A model generated the notes under the pieces. It was not told where the DNA came from, did no database searches, and saw only the letters and a list, made by a program, of their open reading frames with translations. DNA of 10,137 bases. Origin: Candidatus Portiera sp. (lineage in GTDB: Bacteria; Pseudomonadota; Gammaproteobacteria; CBDBNL01; JAAOII01). Position 1 is the stretch's first letter. Each line of letters opens with the position of its first letter. The translations under genes were made by a program, and so were the position numbers. Below are positions 1 through 5,568 of the stretch, one piece after another. The stretch is taken from the NCBI GenBank assembly GCA_015163845.1, contig JAAOII010000107.1:1-10137 (forward strand). Direction: 5' to 3'.

Positions 1-102
1 ACCGAAGTTGATTGCCAAGGTTGGTAGTGCTTGTTCAATGTCATTGAGTGCTAATAACACTCAACATCTTTGAATTAATATAATTTCGTAAACTTAAGAT
101 TT
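1..102. other. left-edge stretch, coding status unresolved
   Basis: No gene can be called with confidence here. On the - strand one frame is open from a GTG at 60 to the window edge (20 residues, starting VLLALNDIEQ and ending NFG) and looks protein-like, so it could be the start of a divergent gene. A TGA lies directly upstream of that GTG, and no ATG or ribosome binding site is visible. On the + strand one frame is open from the edge to a TGA at 71-73 (23 residues, ending NNTQHL), which could be the tail of an upstream gene. The sequence does not decide between these. From 74 to 102 it is AT-rich and looks intergenic. Confidence 0.25.
44..64. repeat. 7-bp inverted repeat upstream of the liv promoter
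   Basis: TTGAGTG (44-50) and CACTCAA (58-64) are perfect inverted copies separated by 7 bases. The palindrome lies about 39 bp upstream of the -35 element of the proposed livJ promoter, a position suited to a regulator binding site. There is no T run on either side to suggest a terminator. It would lie inside either of the doubtful edge reading frames. Its role is unknown. Confidence 0.45.
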
Positions 103-132
103 TTCACAATTTATCTATATAAGTGCTATAAT
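103..132 (+). promoter_or_regulatory. sigma70-type promoter of the liv operon
   Basis: The -35 box is TTCACA (103-108, five of six consensus bases). After an 18-bp spacer comes a perfect TATAAT (127-132), preceded by TG at 124-125, which makes it an extended -10 element. The predicted transcript start is near 138-140, giving a leader of about 110 nt before the livJ ATG at 252. No other candidate this good was seen upstream of the operon. Confidence 0.75.
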
Positions 133-140
133 GCTATGAG

Positions 141-162
141 TTAAGTCCTTTAGGGGATTTAA
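141..162 (+). promoter_or_regulatory. first leader hairpin of the livJ mRNA
   Basis: TTAAGTCC (141-148) can pair with GGATTTAA (155-162). This gives an 8-bp stem with one G-U pair and a 6-nt loop, beginning almost at the predicted transcript start. A 5'-terminal stem like this can stabilise an mRNA; at DNA level it could also be an operator just downstream of the promoter. No T run follows, so it is not a terminator. Confidence 0.45.
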
Positions 163-169
163 TATTAGT

Positions 170-220
170 CATTCTTGTGGATATCTATAATAATATTTTT
201 ATAGTATATTATGAAGAATG
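170..220 (+). promoter_or_regulatory. long interrupted hairpin before the livJ start
   Basis: Three nested paired segments fold on each other: 170-176 with 214-220 (CATTCTT/AAGAATG, perfect), 180-184 with 206-210, and 185-190 with 199-204 (CTATAA/TTATAG, perfect). The loop is 191-198, with a 3x3 internal loop (177-179 against 211-213) and one bulged base. A T-rich stretch follows (225-235, nine of eleven T). The stem is AT-rich, so its stability is moderate. Its position 32 nt before the livJ ATG suggests control of translation or early termination. Confidence 0.45.
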
Positions 221-255
221 ATAGTTGTTATTTTTGCAAATTATTAAAATTATGA
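211..255 (+). CDS. possible 14-residue leader peptide overlapping livJ
   Basis: An ATG at 211 opens a 14-codon frame (MKNDSCYFCKLLKL) whose TGA at 253-255 overlaps the livJ ATG at 252 as ATGA, the arrangement seen in translationally coupled genes. Three of its last four codons are the leucine codon TTA, which would be notable ahead of a leucine transporter. The ATG lies in the internal loop of the long leader hairpin. No Shine-Dalgarno sequence precedes it, and AT-rich DNA easily gives TTA codons, so it may be chance. Confidence 0.2.
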   Translation: MKNDSCYFCKLLKL

Positions 256-1400
256 AAATATTTAAATTATTCTTAGGAATGCTCATTGCTGGGTTGTTGG
301 TTTCCTGCTCTCAGCAAGATTCCTCTTCTGGTGGTGAAGAACTGTCCGAAATTAAAATAGGCGTTGCCGGTCCTCATACTGGTGCCTATGCTACTTTTGG
401 CGAACAACTATGGAAAGGGGCAACTCAAGCCATAGAAGATATTAATGCTGCTGGCGGTATTAATGGTGCCAAGTTAGTTGCTGTTAAAGGTGACGATGCT
501 TGTGAACCTAAGCAAGCCGTCAACGTAGCAAACAGGTTGATTGAACAAGACGAAGTTACCGCAGTAATCGGTCATTTCTGTTCTTCCAGTACTATACCTG
601 CATCTGAAATTTATTATGACGCTGACGTGCTCATGATAACTCCTGCTTCAACTAATCCCACAGTCACAGATCGTGGTTTAGATACAGTTATGCGTGTTTG
701 TGGACGTGATGATCAACAAGGCATAGTTGCTGGTAATTATATTGCCAATGACCTCGCCGCTCAAAGAGTTGTTGTAATTCATGACAAAGATACCTATGGA
801 CAAGGATTGGCTGATGCTACTCTTGCTCAGTTGAATGCTCGCGGTACTAATGTTGTTCTTTATGAAGGACTTACTCGTGGTGAAAAGGATTTTAACGCCT
901 TGGTAACCAAGATCCGTTCTTTAAGCCCAGATGTGGTTTATTTTGGCGGTCTGCATTCCGAAGCAGGTCCTTTGTTACGTCAACTCAGAGACCAAGGCGT
1001 TGATGCTTGGTTTGTTTCTGGAGATGGCATAGTATCTGAGGACTTTGTTAAAGCTACTGGCGGTCCTGAGTTCTTAACTAAGACCTTGATGACTTTCGGT
1101 GCTGATCCCCGCAATGAGGAATCTAACCCTGCTGGCGCTAAACTGGTGGAAAGATTCCGTGATTCAGGTTTTGAACCAGAAGGTTATACTTTGTATGCTT
1201 ATATGGCTATACAAGTTTTAGTTGCAGCTCTGGAAGCCAATGAAGGCGAGACCTCAGGTTCTGTGCTTACTGATTGGGTTAAAGCTAATGGTGCTGATAC
1301 TGTTATGGGCCGCAAGGACTTTGACGATAAAGGTGACCTTACTGTCTCTGACTATGTAATGTATCGCTGGACTACAGACGGCGACTACAATCAATTGTAA
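252..1400 (+). CDS. livJ: branched-chain amino acid ABC transporter substrate-binding lipoprotein (LivJ/LivK type)
   Basis: This is the extracytoplasmic receptor that captures leucine, isoleucine, valine or related amino acids or amides and delivers them to the LivHMGF membrane complex. It has the type I periplasmic-binding fold of the Peripla_BP_6 family. The chosen ATG at 252 gives 382 residues, starting with Lys and a hydrophobic core that ends in the lipobox LVSC, so Cys19 is the predicted lipidated residue. An in-frame TTG at 225 would add nine residues and is less likely. The IKIGVAGPHTGAYA start, the conserved cysteine pair (Cys84 and Cys110, matching the LivJ disulfide), the SSST ligand loop at 111-114 and the IHDKDTYGQGLA segment all follow the E. 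coli LivJ pattern. The gene ends in tandem stops (TAATAA). Most enterobacterial homologues are soluble, so the lipid anchor is notable. Exact ligand specificity cannot be read from the sequence. Confidence 0.93.
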   Translation: MKIFKLFLGMLIAGLLVSCSQQDSSSGGEELSEIKIGVAGPHTGAYATFGEQLWKGATQAIEDINAAGGINGAKLVAVKGDDACEPKQAVNVANRLIEQDEVTAVIGHFCSSSTIPASEIYYDADVLMITPASTNPTVTDRGLDTVMRVCGRDDQQGIVAGNYIANDLAAQRVVVIHDKDTYGQGLADATLAQLNARGTNVVLYEGLTRGEKDFNALVTKIRSLSPDVVYFGGLHSEAGPLLRQLRDQGVDAWFVSGDGIVSEDFVKATGGPEFLTKTLMTFGADPRNEESNPAGAKLVERFRDSGFEPEGYTLYAYMAIQVLVAALEANEGETSGSVLTDWVKANGADTVMGRKDFDDKGDLTVSDYVMYRWTTDGDYNQL

Positions 1401-1412
1401 TAATCAATTCTT

Positions 1413-1450
1413 ATATCGCCTCTTTATTTTATAAAGAGGCGATATTTTTT
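1413..1450 (+). terminator. intrinsic terminator between livJ and livH
   Basis: A perfect 14-bp stem (1413-1426 with 1432-1445) has a 5-nt loop and a T run at 1445-1450. It begins 12 nt after the livJ stop and ends one base before the livH ATG at 1452. The four downstream genes have no visible promoter of their own, so the element probably terminates only part of the transcripts. The 3' arm contains AAGAGG (1434-1439), the only Shine-Dalgarno-like sequence available to livH. Confidence 0.88.
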
Positions 1451-1451
1451 T

Positions 1452-2369
1452 ATGGACTTACATATATTTATTCAGCAACTAGTAAATGGGCTAGTTCTGG
1501 GTTCTGTTTACGGATTGATAGCCATTGGTTACACAATGGTTTATGGGATTATAGGGATGATTAATTTTGCCCATGGGGATGTTTATATGGTGTCCGCTTA
1601 TTTATCCGCTATAGCTATAGCTTTATTAAGTATATTTGGTATAGCATCGGCTCCTTTTATAATATTCGTAGTTCTGATATTTACTATCATCATAACTTCT
1701 TGTTATGGTTGGACTATTGAAAGAGTTGCTTACCGACCTCTACGTGGTTCCACTCGTTTGGCACCATTGATATCAGCAATAGGAATGTCTTTGTTTCTGC
1801 AAAATTATGTTCAATTATCGCAGGGTGCAAGCACTCAAGGAGTGCCTAATCTAATTAAGGGGAATTTACGTATAGGGGAGGGTAATGATTTCGTCCAAAT
1901 AACCTACGCACAGGGTTTCATAGTTATAAGTGCAATTTTTGGGATGCTAATATTGAATTTTATAATCCAGAAAACCTCTATGGGACGACAATGTCGTGCC
2001 ACTCAGCAAGACCGCACTATGGCAGGTTTGCTCGGGATCAATACAGATAGAATAATTTCTACGGTTTTCGTATTAGGATCAGCAATGGCTGCTTTAGCTG
2101 GTGTATTGGTAACATTAAACTATGGAACATTTGATTTTTATATTGGCTTTATTACTGGCGTCAAGGCATTTACTGCTGCGGTCTTAGGCGGTATTGGCTC
2201 ATTGCCAGGAGCCATACTTGGAGGGATAGTTTTAGGTATGTCTGAGTCATTGTTCTCTGGTTTTATTAATACCGATTACAAAGACGTGTTTGCTTTTTGT
2301 CTACTAGTCCTGATTCTCATATTCCGCCCGAGTGGCATACTTGGTAAGCCGGAAGTAGAAAAAGTATAA
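1452..2369 (+). CDS. livH: branched-chain amino acid ABC transporter permease LivH
   Basis: This inner-membrane permease forms half of the translocation channel, paired with LivM. At 305 residues it is close to the roughly 308 of E. coli LivH. It shows family blocks GLIAIGYTMVYGIIGMINFAHG near the N-terminus, YGWTIERVAYRPLR, LISAIGMSLFLQNYV, KAFTAAVLGGIGSLPGA, and the C-terminal GKPEVEKV that closely matches E. coli. About eight hydrophobic segments are visible. The cytoplasmic coupling loop that contacts the ATPases is at about residues 179-200 (RQCRA...LLGINTDR). The ATG follows the intergenic terminator at once; the likely ribosome binding site AGAGG lies about 12 nt upstream inside the hairpin, so initiation may depend on that structure opening. 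Confidence 0.96.
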   Translation: MDLHIFIQQLVNGLVLGSVYGLIAIGYTMVYGIIGMINFAHGDVYMVSAYLSAIAIALLSIFGIASAPFIIFVVLIFTIIITSCYGWTIERVAYRPLRGSTRLAPLISAIGMSLFLQNYVQLSQGASTQGVPNLIKGNLRIGEGNDFVQITYAQGFIVISAIFGMLILNFIIQKTSMGRQCRATQQDRTMAGLLGINTDRIISTVFVLGSAMAALAGVLVTLNYGTFDFYIGFITGVKAFTAAVLGGIGSLPGAILGGIVLGMSESLFSGFINTDYKDVFAFCLLVLILIFRPSGILGKPEVEKV

Positions 2370-2405
2370 TACCTATTTCCTGGTACAAGTCACCAACCCC
2401 TAGCA

Positions 2406-3743
2406 ATGAATACCTCTAACATACACAGCCACAAAGTTAGTTTGCGTTTGGCTATCACAGATGCATTGGTAGCTGGCCTGATAGCCCTAGTTTTGTTTGG
2501 GCCTATAGTAGGTCTTGTATTAGATGGCTATGAATTACGCAATAACATGGGGGTTGCATTTATTTTTGTTGCAATAATTACGACTGGCAGATTTTTTGCA
2601 TCATTATTTTTTCAAAGTCCTATAGGGGTTAGGTTTTTAGAAAAATTTGCTCGTGGGCGTAAAGTGCGGGTGACAGTTGCTCAAGCATCCACTAATAAAT
2701 TTAAAAAGTTACTTCTACCTGCAATATTCTTAGCTGCTTTAAGCTACCCAGTCATAGCCCATGTAGCTCCTGATTTATTAGGTGTTTTTGGTGGAAAATA
2801 TGGCATCACTATAATGATATTAGCGCTTATCTATGTATTGTTAGGTCTAGGGCTTAACATAGTAGTTGGTTTGGCTGGATTGTTGGATTTGGGCTATGTT
2901 GCTTTCTATGCCATAGGTGCCTATTGGCTGACAATAGGTTATGCTGAACTCGGTTTGGGTTTTTGGAGTGTCTTGATTATAAGTCCAATATTCGCAGCTG
3001 GTTGTGGTGCCATATTGGGTTTCCCTGTGTTACGCATGCATGGTGATTATTTGGCTATAGTTACCTTGGGGTTTGGTGAGATCATCCGCTTGGTATTAAA
3101 TAACTGGACATCTTTAACCCGTGGTCCCAATGGAATGTCCGCACCAGATGTGACTTTCTTCAATATGCTATCCTTTAATAAGAGAGGCGCAGATAATCTG
3201 CAGCCATTTCATGAGTTCTTTGGCTTGGAATATAGCTCGTCTTTTCAATTTATTTATATCTACTGGTTGTTACTCATAGTTGTATTCTTGGTCTTATATA
3301 TCAACCATAGATTAGTGCAGATGCCAGTTGGTCGTGCTTGGGAAGCACTCAGAGAGGATGAAATTGCTTGTCGCTCTTTAGGCCTAAATCATGTATTAGT
3401 CAAGCTATCAGCTTTTATGATAGGTGCCAGTGTTGGTGGAGTGGCGGGTGTATTCTTTGCCTCTTATCAAGGTTTTGTCAATCCGAGTTCGTTCACTTTC
3501 CTTGAGTCAGCATTAATTGTTGCCATAGTAGTGCTTGGCGGTCTTGGTTCTGCTTTGGGTGTAACCATTGCCGCAATAGTCCTAACCTTATTACCCGAGT
3601 TATTACGTGAGTTTTCAGATTATAGAGTTCTTATGTTTGGTATATTAATGATCGTGATGATGATATGGCGTCCGCGTGGTTTAGTGAAACCAGTCAGACC
3701 TGCTTTTGAATCAGACAAGGAACAGGTAAAACAAAAAGCATAA
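2406..3743 (+). CDS. livM: branched-chain amino acid ABC transporter permease LivM
   Basis: This is the second inner-membrane permease of the Liv importer. At 445 residues it is slightly longer than E. coli LivM (about 425). It has the LivM-type N-terminal extension with extra membrane segments before the conserved core. The core shows LGLGLNIVVGLAGLLDLGY, GFPVLRMHGDYLAIVTLGFGEI, the coupling-helix loop EALREDEIACRSLGL at 313-327, ALIVAIVVLGGLGSALG, and a C-terminal MMIWRPRGL. It starts 36 nt after the livH stop. That gap holds no clear Shine-Dalgarno sequence and no terminator. It ends one base before the livG start, supporting co-transcription with the ATPase genes. Confidence 0.96.
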   Translation: MNTSNIHSHKVSLRLAITDALVAGLIALVLFGPIVGLVLDGYELRNNMGVAFIFVAIITTGRFFASLFFQSPIGVRFLEKFARGRKVRVTVAQASTNKFKKLLLPAIFLAALSYPVIAHVAPDLLGVFGGKYGITIMILALIYVLLGLGLNIVVGLAGLLDLGYVAFYAIGAYWLTIGYAELGLGFWSVLIISPIFAAGCGAILGFPVLRMHGDYLAIVTLGFGEIIRLVLNNWTSLTRGPNGMSAPDVTFFNMLSFNKRGADNLQPFHEFFGLEYSSSFQFIYIYWLLLIVVFLVLYINHRLVQMPVGRAWEALREDEIACRSLGLNHVLVKLSAFMIGASVGGVAGVFFASYQGFVNPSSFTFLESALIVAIVVLGGLGSALGVTIAAIVLTLLPELLREFSDYRVLMFGILMIVMMIWRPRGLVKPVRPAFESDKEQVKQKA

Positions 3744-3744
3744 T

Positions 3745-4608
3745 ATGGATAATAATGCAATTTTGAATGTAGCCCATCTTAATATTAAGTTTGGTGGCAT
3801 TATCGCACTGAAAGATATTAACTTTCATGTACCTCGTGCTTCAATCACTGCCTTAATCGGCCCGAATGGTGCGGGCAAGACCACTGTATTTAATTGCTTG
3901 ACTGGTTTTTACAAGGGCGGGCCTGGTAGCAAACTAACTCTAAGTTCTAAGAATAAATCAAACAACCTAGTAGAAATGCTCGGTGAGGGCTTTAAGCTAC
4001 AGGATTTTATTAATCCGCCTGCTTTTGTAAAGCGTATTTACTTTAAGATGTTTGGCGGCACTCATTTGGTATGCCGTGCTGGTCTGGCGAGAACTTTCCA
4101 AAATAATCGCTTATTTGAGGAGATGTCAGTGGTTGAGAACTTACTCGTGGCACAACACATGTCATTGGAAAAAAGTTTGTTAAAGGGAGTGTTTCAAACC
4201 AAGGATTATTTGGAGTCCCAAGAGAGAGCACTTGATAAAGCACATGACTGGTTGAAGTTTTTCAAACTAGATAAACGCGCCAATGATATAGCTGGGGAAT
4301 TACCTTATGGAGAACAAAAACGCCTTGAGATTGCACGAGCAATGTGCACCTCGCCTGAACTGCTATGTTTAGATGAGCCAGCTGCTGGTCTTAATCCTGC
4401 TGAAAGTGCAGAACTTAGTGAACTCATAATAAGGTTGCGTGACGAGCATAGGATATCGGTTTTAATCATAGAACATGACATGCATTTGGTTATGAAAATA
4501 GCTGATCATATAGTGGTGTTGAACTACGGAGAGGTCTTGTTTGATGGCACTCCAGCTGAAGTGAGGAATAGTTCTAAAGTGATAGATGCCTATCTTGGTA
4601 AAGAATAG
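3745..4608 (+). CDS. livG: branched-chain amino acid ABC transporter ATPase LivG, with an internal insertion
   Basis: This is one of the two cytoplasmic ATPases that power Liv uptake. Walker A is GPNGAGKTT at 39-47, the Q-loop glutamine is Gln119 in RTFQ, the degenerate signature YGEQK typical of LivG is at 188-192, Walker B leads into Asp210-Glu211-Pro212, and IIEHDM carries the switch histidine. At 287 residues it is longer than E. coli LivG (about 255). The extra length lies between LTGFYK and ARTFQ: about 58 residues here against about 27 in E. coli, so some 30 extra residues rich in Ser, Asn, Lys and aromatics. All catalytic motifs are intact. The ATG is one base after the livM stop and lacks a strong ribosome binding site, so translational coupling is likely. 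Confidence 0.95.
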   Translation: MDNNAILNVAHLNIKFGGIIALKDINFHVPRASITALIGPNGAGKTTVFNCLTGFYKGGPGSKLTLSSKNKSNNLVEMLGEGFKLQDFINPPAFVKRIYFKMFGGTHLVCRAGLARTFQNNRLFEEMSVVENLLVAQHMSLEKSLLKGVFQTKDYLESQERALDKAHDWLKFFKLDKRANDIAGELPYGEQKRLEIARAMCTSPELLCLDEPAAGLNPAESAELSELIIRLRDEHRISVLIIEHDMHLVMKIADHIVVLNYGEVLFDGTPAEVRNSSKVIDAYLGKE

Positions 4609-4612
4609 TATT

Positions 4613-5338
4613 ATGAAAGACGACAACAAGAATCCTATGCTGAAGGTTGACAAGGTAGATACTTTTTATGGACCAATCCAAGCACTGAGAGGCGTATCCA
4701 TACATATTGATAAAGGAGAAATTGTCAGCATAATCGGTGCTAATGGTGCAGGCAAGTCCACTTTACTTAACACCATATTTGCTAATCCTCCAGCTAGTAG
4801 TGGTGACATAATTTACAAAGGTGAGAATATCGTCAAGGAAAAAACTCCAATTATAGCAAAGAAGGGTATCAGCTTAGTCCCTGAAGGGCGCAGAATATTC
4901 CCAGCTATGACAGTGGAAGAGAATTTGTATATCGGCTGTATCCATTTACCAGAGAATGAAGTCCCAGCAGTGCTGGATTCTGTATATGAGATGTTTCCGC
5001 TTCTCAAGGAGAGAAGCAAACAACGTGGAGGCACCTTATCTGGCGGCGAACAGCAAATGTTAGCAATTGGTAGGGCACTTATGAGTAATCCTGAGTTTAT
5101 CTTATTAGATGAACCTAGTTTGGGCTTAGCCCCTCTCATAGTTAAGAGAATATTTGACAAGTTAACTGAGATAGCGAAGAAAGGTATAACGATTCTGTTG
5201 GTTGAGCAAAATGCTACCTTAGCTTTGAAGCTAGCCGACCGCGCTTATGTCTTGGCAAATGGTGAAATTTCTTTGCAAGGAACTGGAAAAGAACTACTAA
5301 GTAACAAAGCAGTTAAAGCCGCCTACCTAGGGGGATAA
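4613..5338 (+). CDS. livF: branched-chain amino acid ABC transporter ATPase LivF
   Basis: This is the second cytoplasmic ATPase of the Liv importer and acts with LivG. The start chosen (ATG at 4613, 4 nt after the livG stop) gives 241 residues, close to E. coli LivF (about 237). An in-frame ATG at 4586 would overlap livG by 23 bases and add nine unconserved residues; ATG 4637, just before LKVDKVDTFYG, is also possible. Walker A GANGAGKST is at 42-50, SLVPEGRRIFPAMTVEENL follows, the signature LSGGEQQ is at 142-148, Asp166-Glu167-Pro168 closes Walker B, and VEQNA carries the LivF-type replacement of the switch histidine. It ends in AYLGG, exactly as in E. coli, so the ORF is full length. The stop codon (5336-5338) lies inside the first unit of the 18-bp tandem array. 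Confidence 0.96.
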   Translation: MKDDNKNPMLKVDKVDTFYGPIQALRGVSIHIDKGEIVSIIGANGAGKSTLLNTIFANPPASSGDIIYKGENIVKEKTPIIAKKGISLVPEGRRIFPAMTVEENLYIGCIHLPENEVPAVLDSVYEMFPLLKERSKQRGGTLSGGEQQMLAIGRALMSNPEFILLDEPSLGLAPLIVKRIFDKLTEIAKKGITILLVEQNATLALKLADRAYVLANGEISLQGTGKELLSNKAVKAAYLGG

Positions 5339-5515
5339 ATATATAAGTCGGGATAAATATATAAGTCGGGATAAATATATAAGTCGGGATAAATATATAA
5401 GTCGGGATAAATATATAAGCAGGGATAAATATATAAGCAGGGATAAATATATAAGCAGGGATAAATATATAAGCAGGGATAAATATATAAGTCGGGATAA
5501 ATATATAAGCAGGGA
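5332..5515. repeat. tandem array of ten 18-bp repeats starting at the livF stop codon
   Basis: Ten uninterrupted 18-bp units run from 5332 to 5511, followed by a partial unit GGGA (5512-5515). The unit is GGGATAAATATATAAGTC or GGGATAAATATATAAGCA. Units 1-4 and 9 end in TC; units 5-8 and 10 end in CA. All other positions are identical. Unit 1 contains the last bases and TAA of livF, so the array appears to have grown out of the 3' end of that gene. Two of the three + frames meet a TAA in every unit. The third is open throughout and reads Asp-Lys-Tyr-Ile-Ser-Arg per unit with either variant, ending in a TAA at 5517-5519. There are no spacers, so it is not a CRISPR array. Near-perfect identity suggests recent expansion by slippage or unequal exchange. 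Confidence 0.98.
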
Positions 5516-5544
5516 ATAATCAAAGCTAGGAAGCTAAGGAGTAA

Positions 5545-5565
5545 CTAACTGATCCCATCAGTTAG
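5545..5565. terminator. hairpin between convergent livF and wecA-like genes
   Basis: CTAACTGAT (5545-5553) and ATCAGTTAG (5557-5565) form a perfect 9-bp stem with a 3-base loop. It lies 3 nt beyond the stop codon of the - strand transferase gene and downstream of livF and its repeat array. Neither side has a T run, so it is not a classical intrinsic terminator. It could act as a bidirectional 3' end or mRNA-stabilising structure. The rest of 5516-5568 holds nothing else recognisable. Confidence 0.5.
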
Positions 5566-5568
5566 GAT

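Noticed and set aside
225..251. Upstream TTG start for livJ
   Set aside because: The ATG at 252 gives a textbook lipoprotein signal with Lys at position 2. The extra nine residues are hydrophobic and would spoil the short positive N-terminus, and no ribosome binding site favours the TTG.
4586..4612. Upstream ATG start for livF
   Set aside because: It would overlap livG by 23 bases and add residues absent from LivF proteins. ATG 4613 directly follows the livG stop and gives the usual length.
4043..5160. - strand open frames opposite livG and livF
   Set aside because: They are shadows of conserved ATPase genes, with compositions typical of antisense reading.
5332..5515. CRISPR array
   Set aside because: The 18-bp units are directly adjacent with no spacers, and no cas genes are present in the window.
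5332..5515. Iterons of a plasmid-type replication origin
   Set aside because: The unit size and AT-richness fit, but there is no Rep gene, no DnaA box of good quality, and the array is fused to the stop of a chromosomal-type transporter operon.
5332..5515. Series of promoters, because each unit holds a TATAAG-like hexamer
   Set aside because: No -35-like hexamer occurs at suitable spacing within the repeats. The match comes from the AT-rich unit.
5323..5523. - strand open frame through the repeat array, translating as PDLYIY/PCLYIY repeats
   Set aside because: It has only a TTG start, no ribosome binding site and no unique sequence, and overlaps the livF end. The TC/CA variants change Asp to Cys in this frame, unlike the synonymous + frame. 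It is a by-product of a tandem repeat whose length is a multiple of three.
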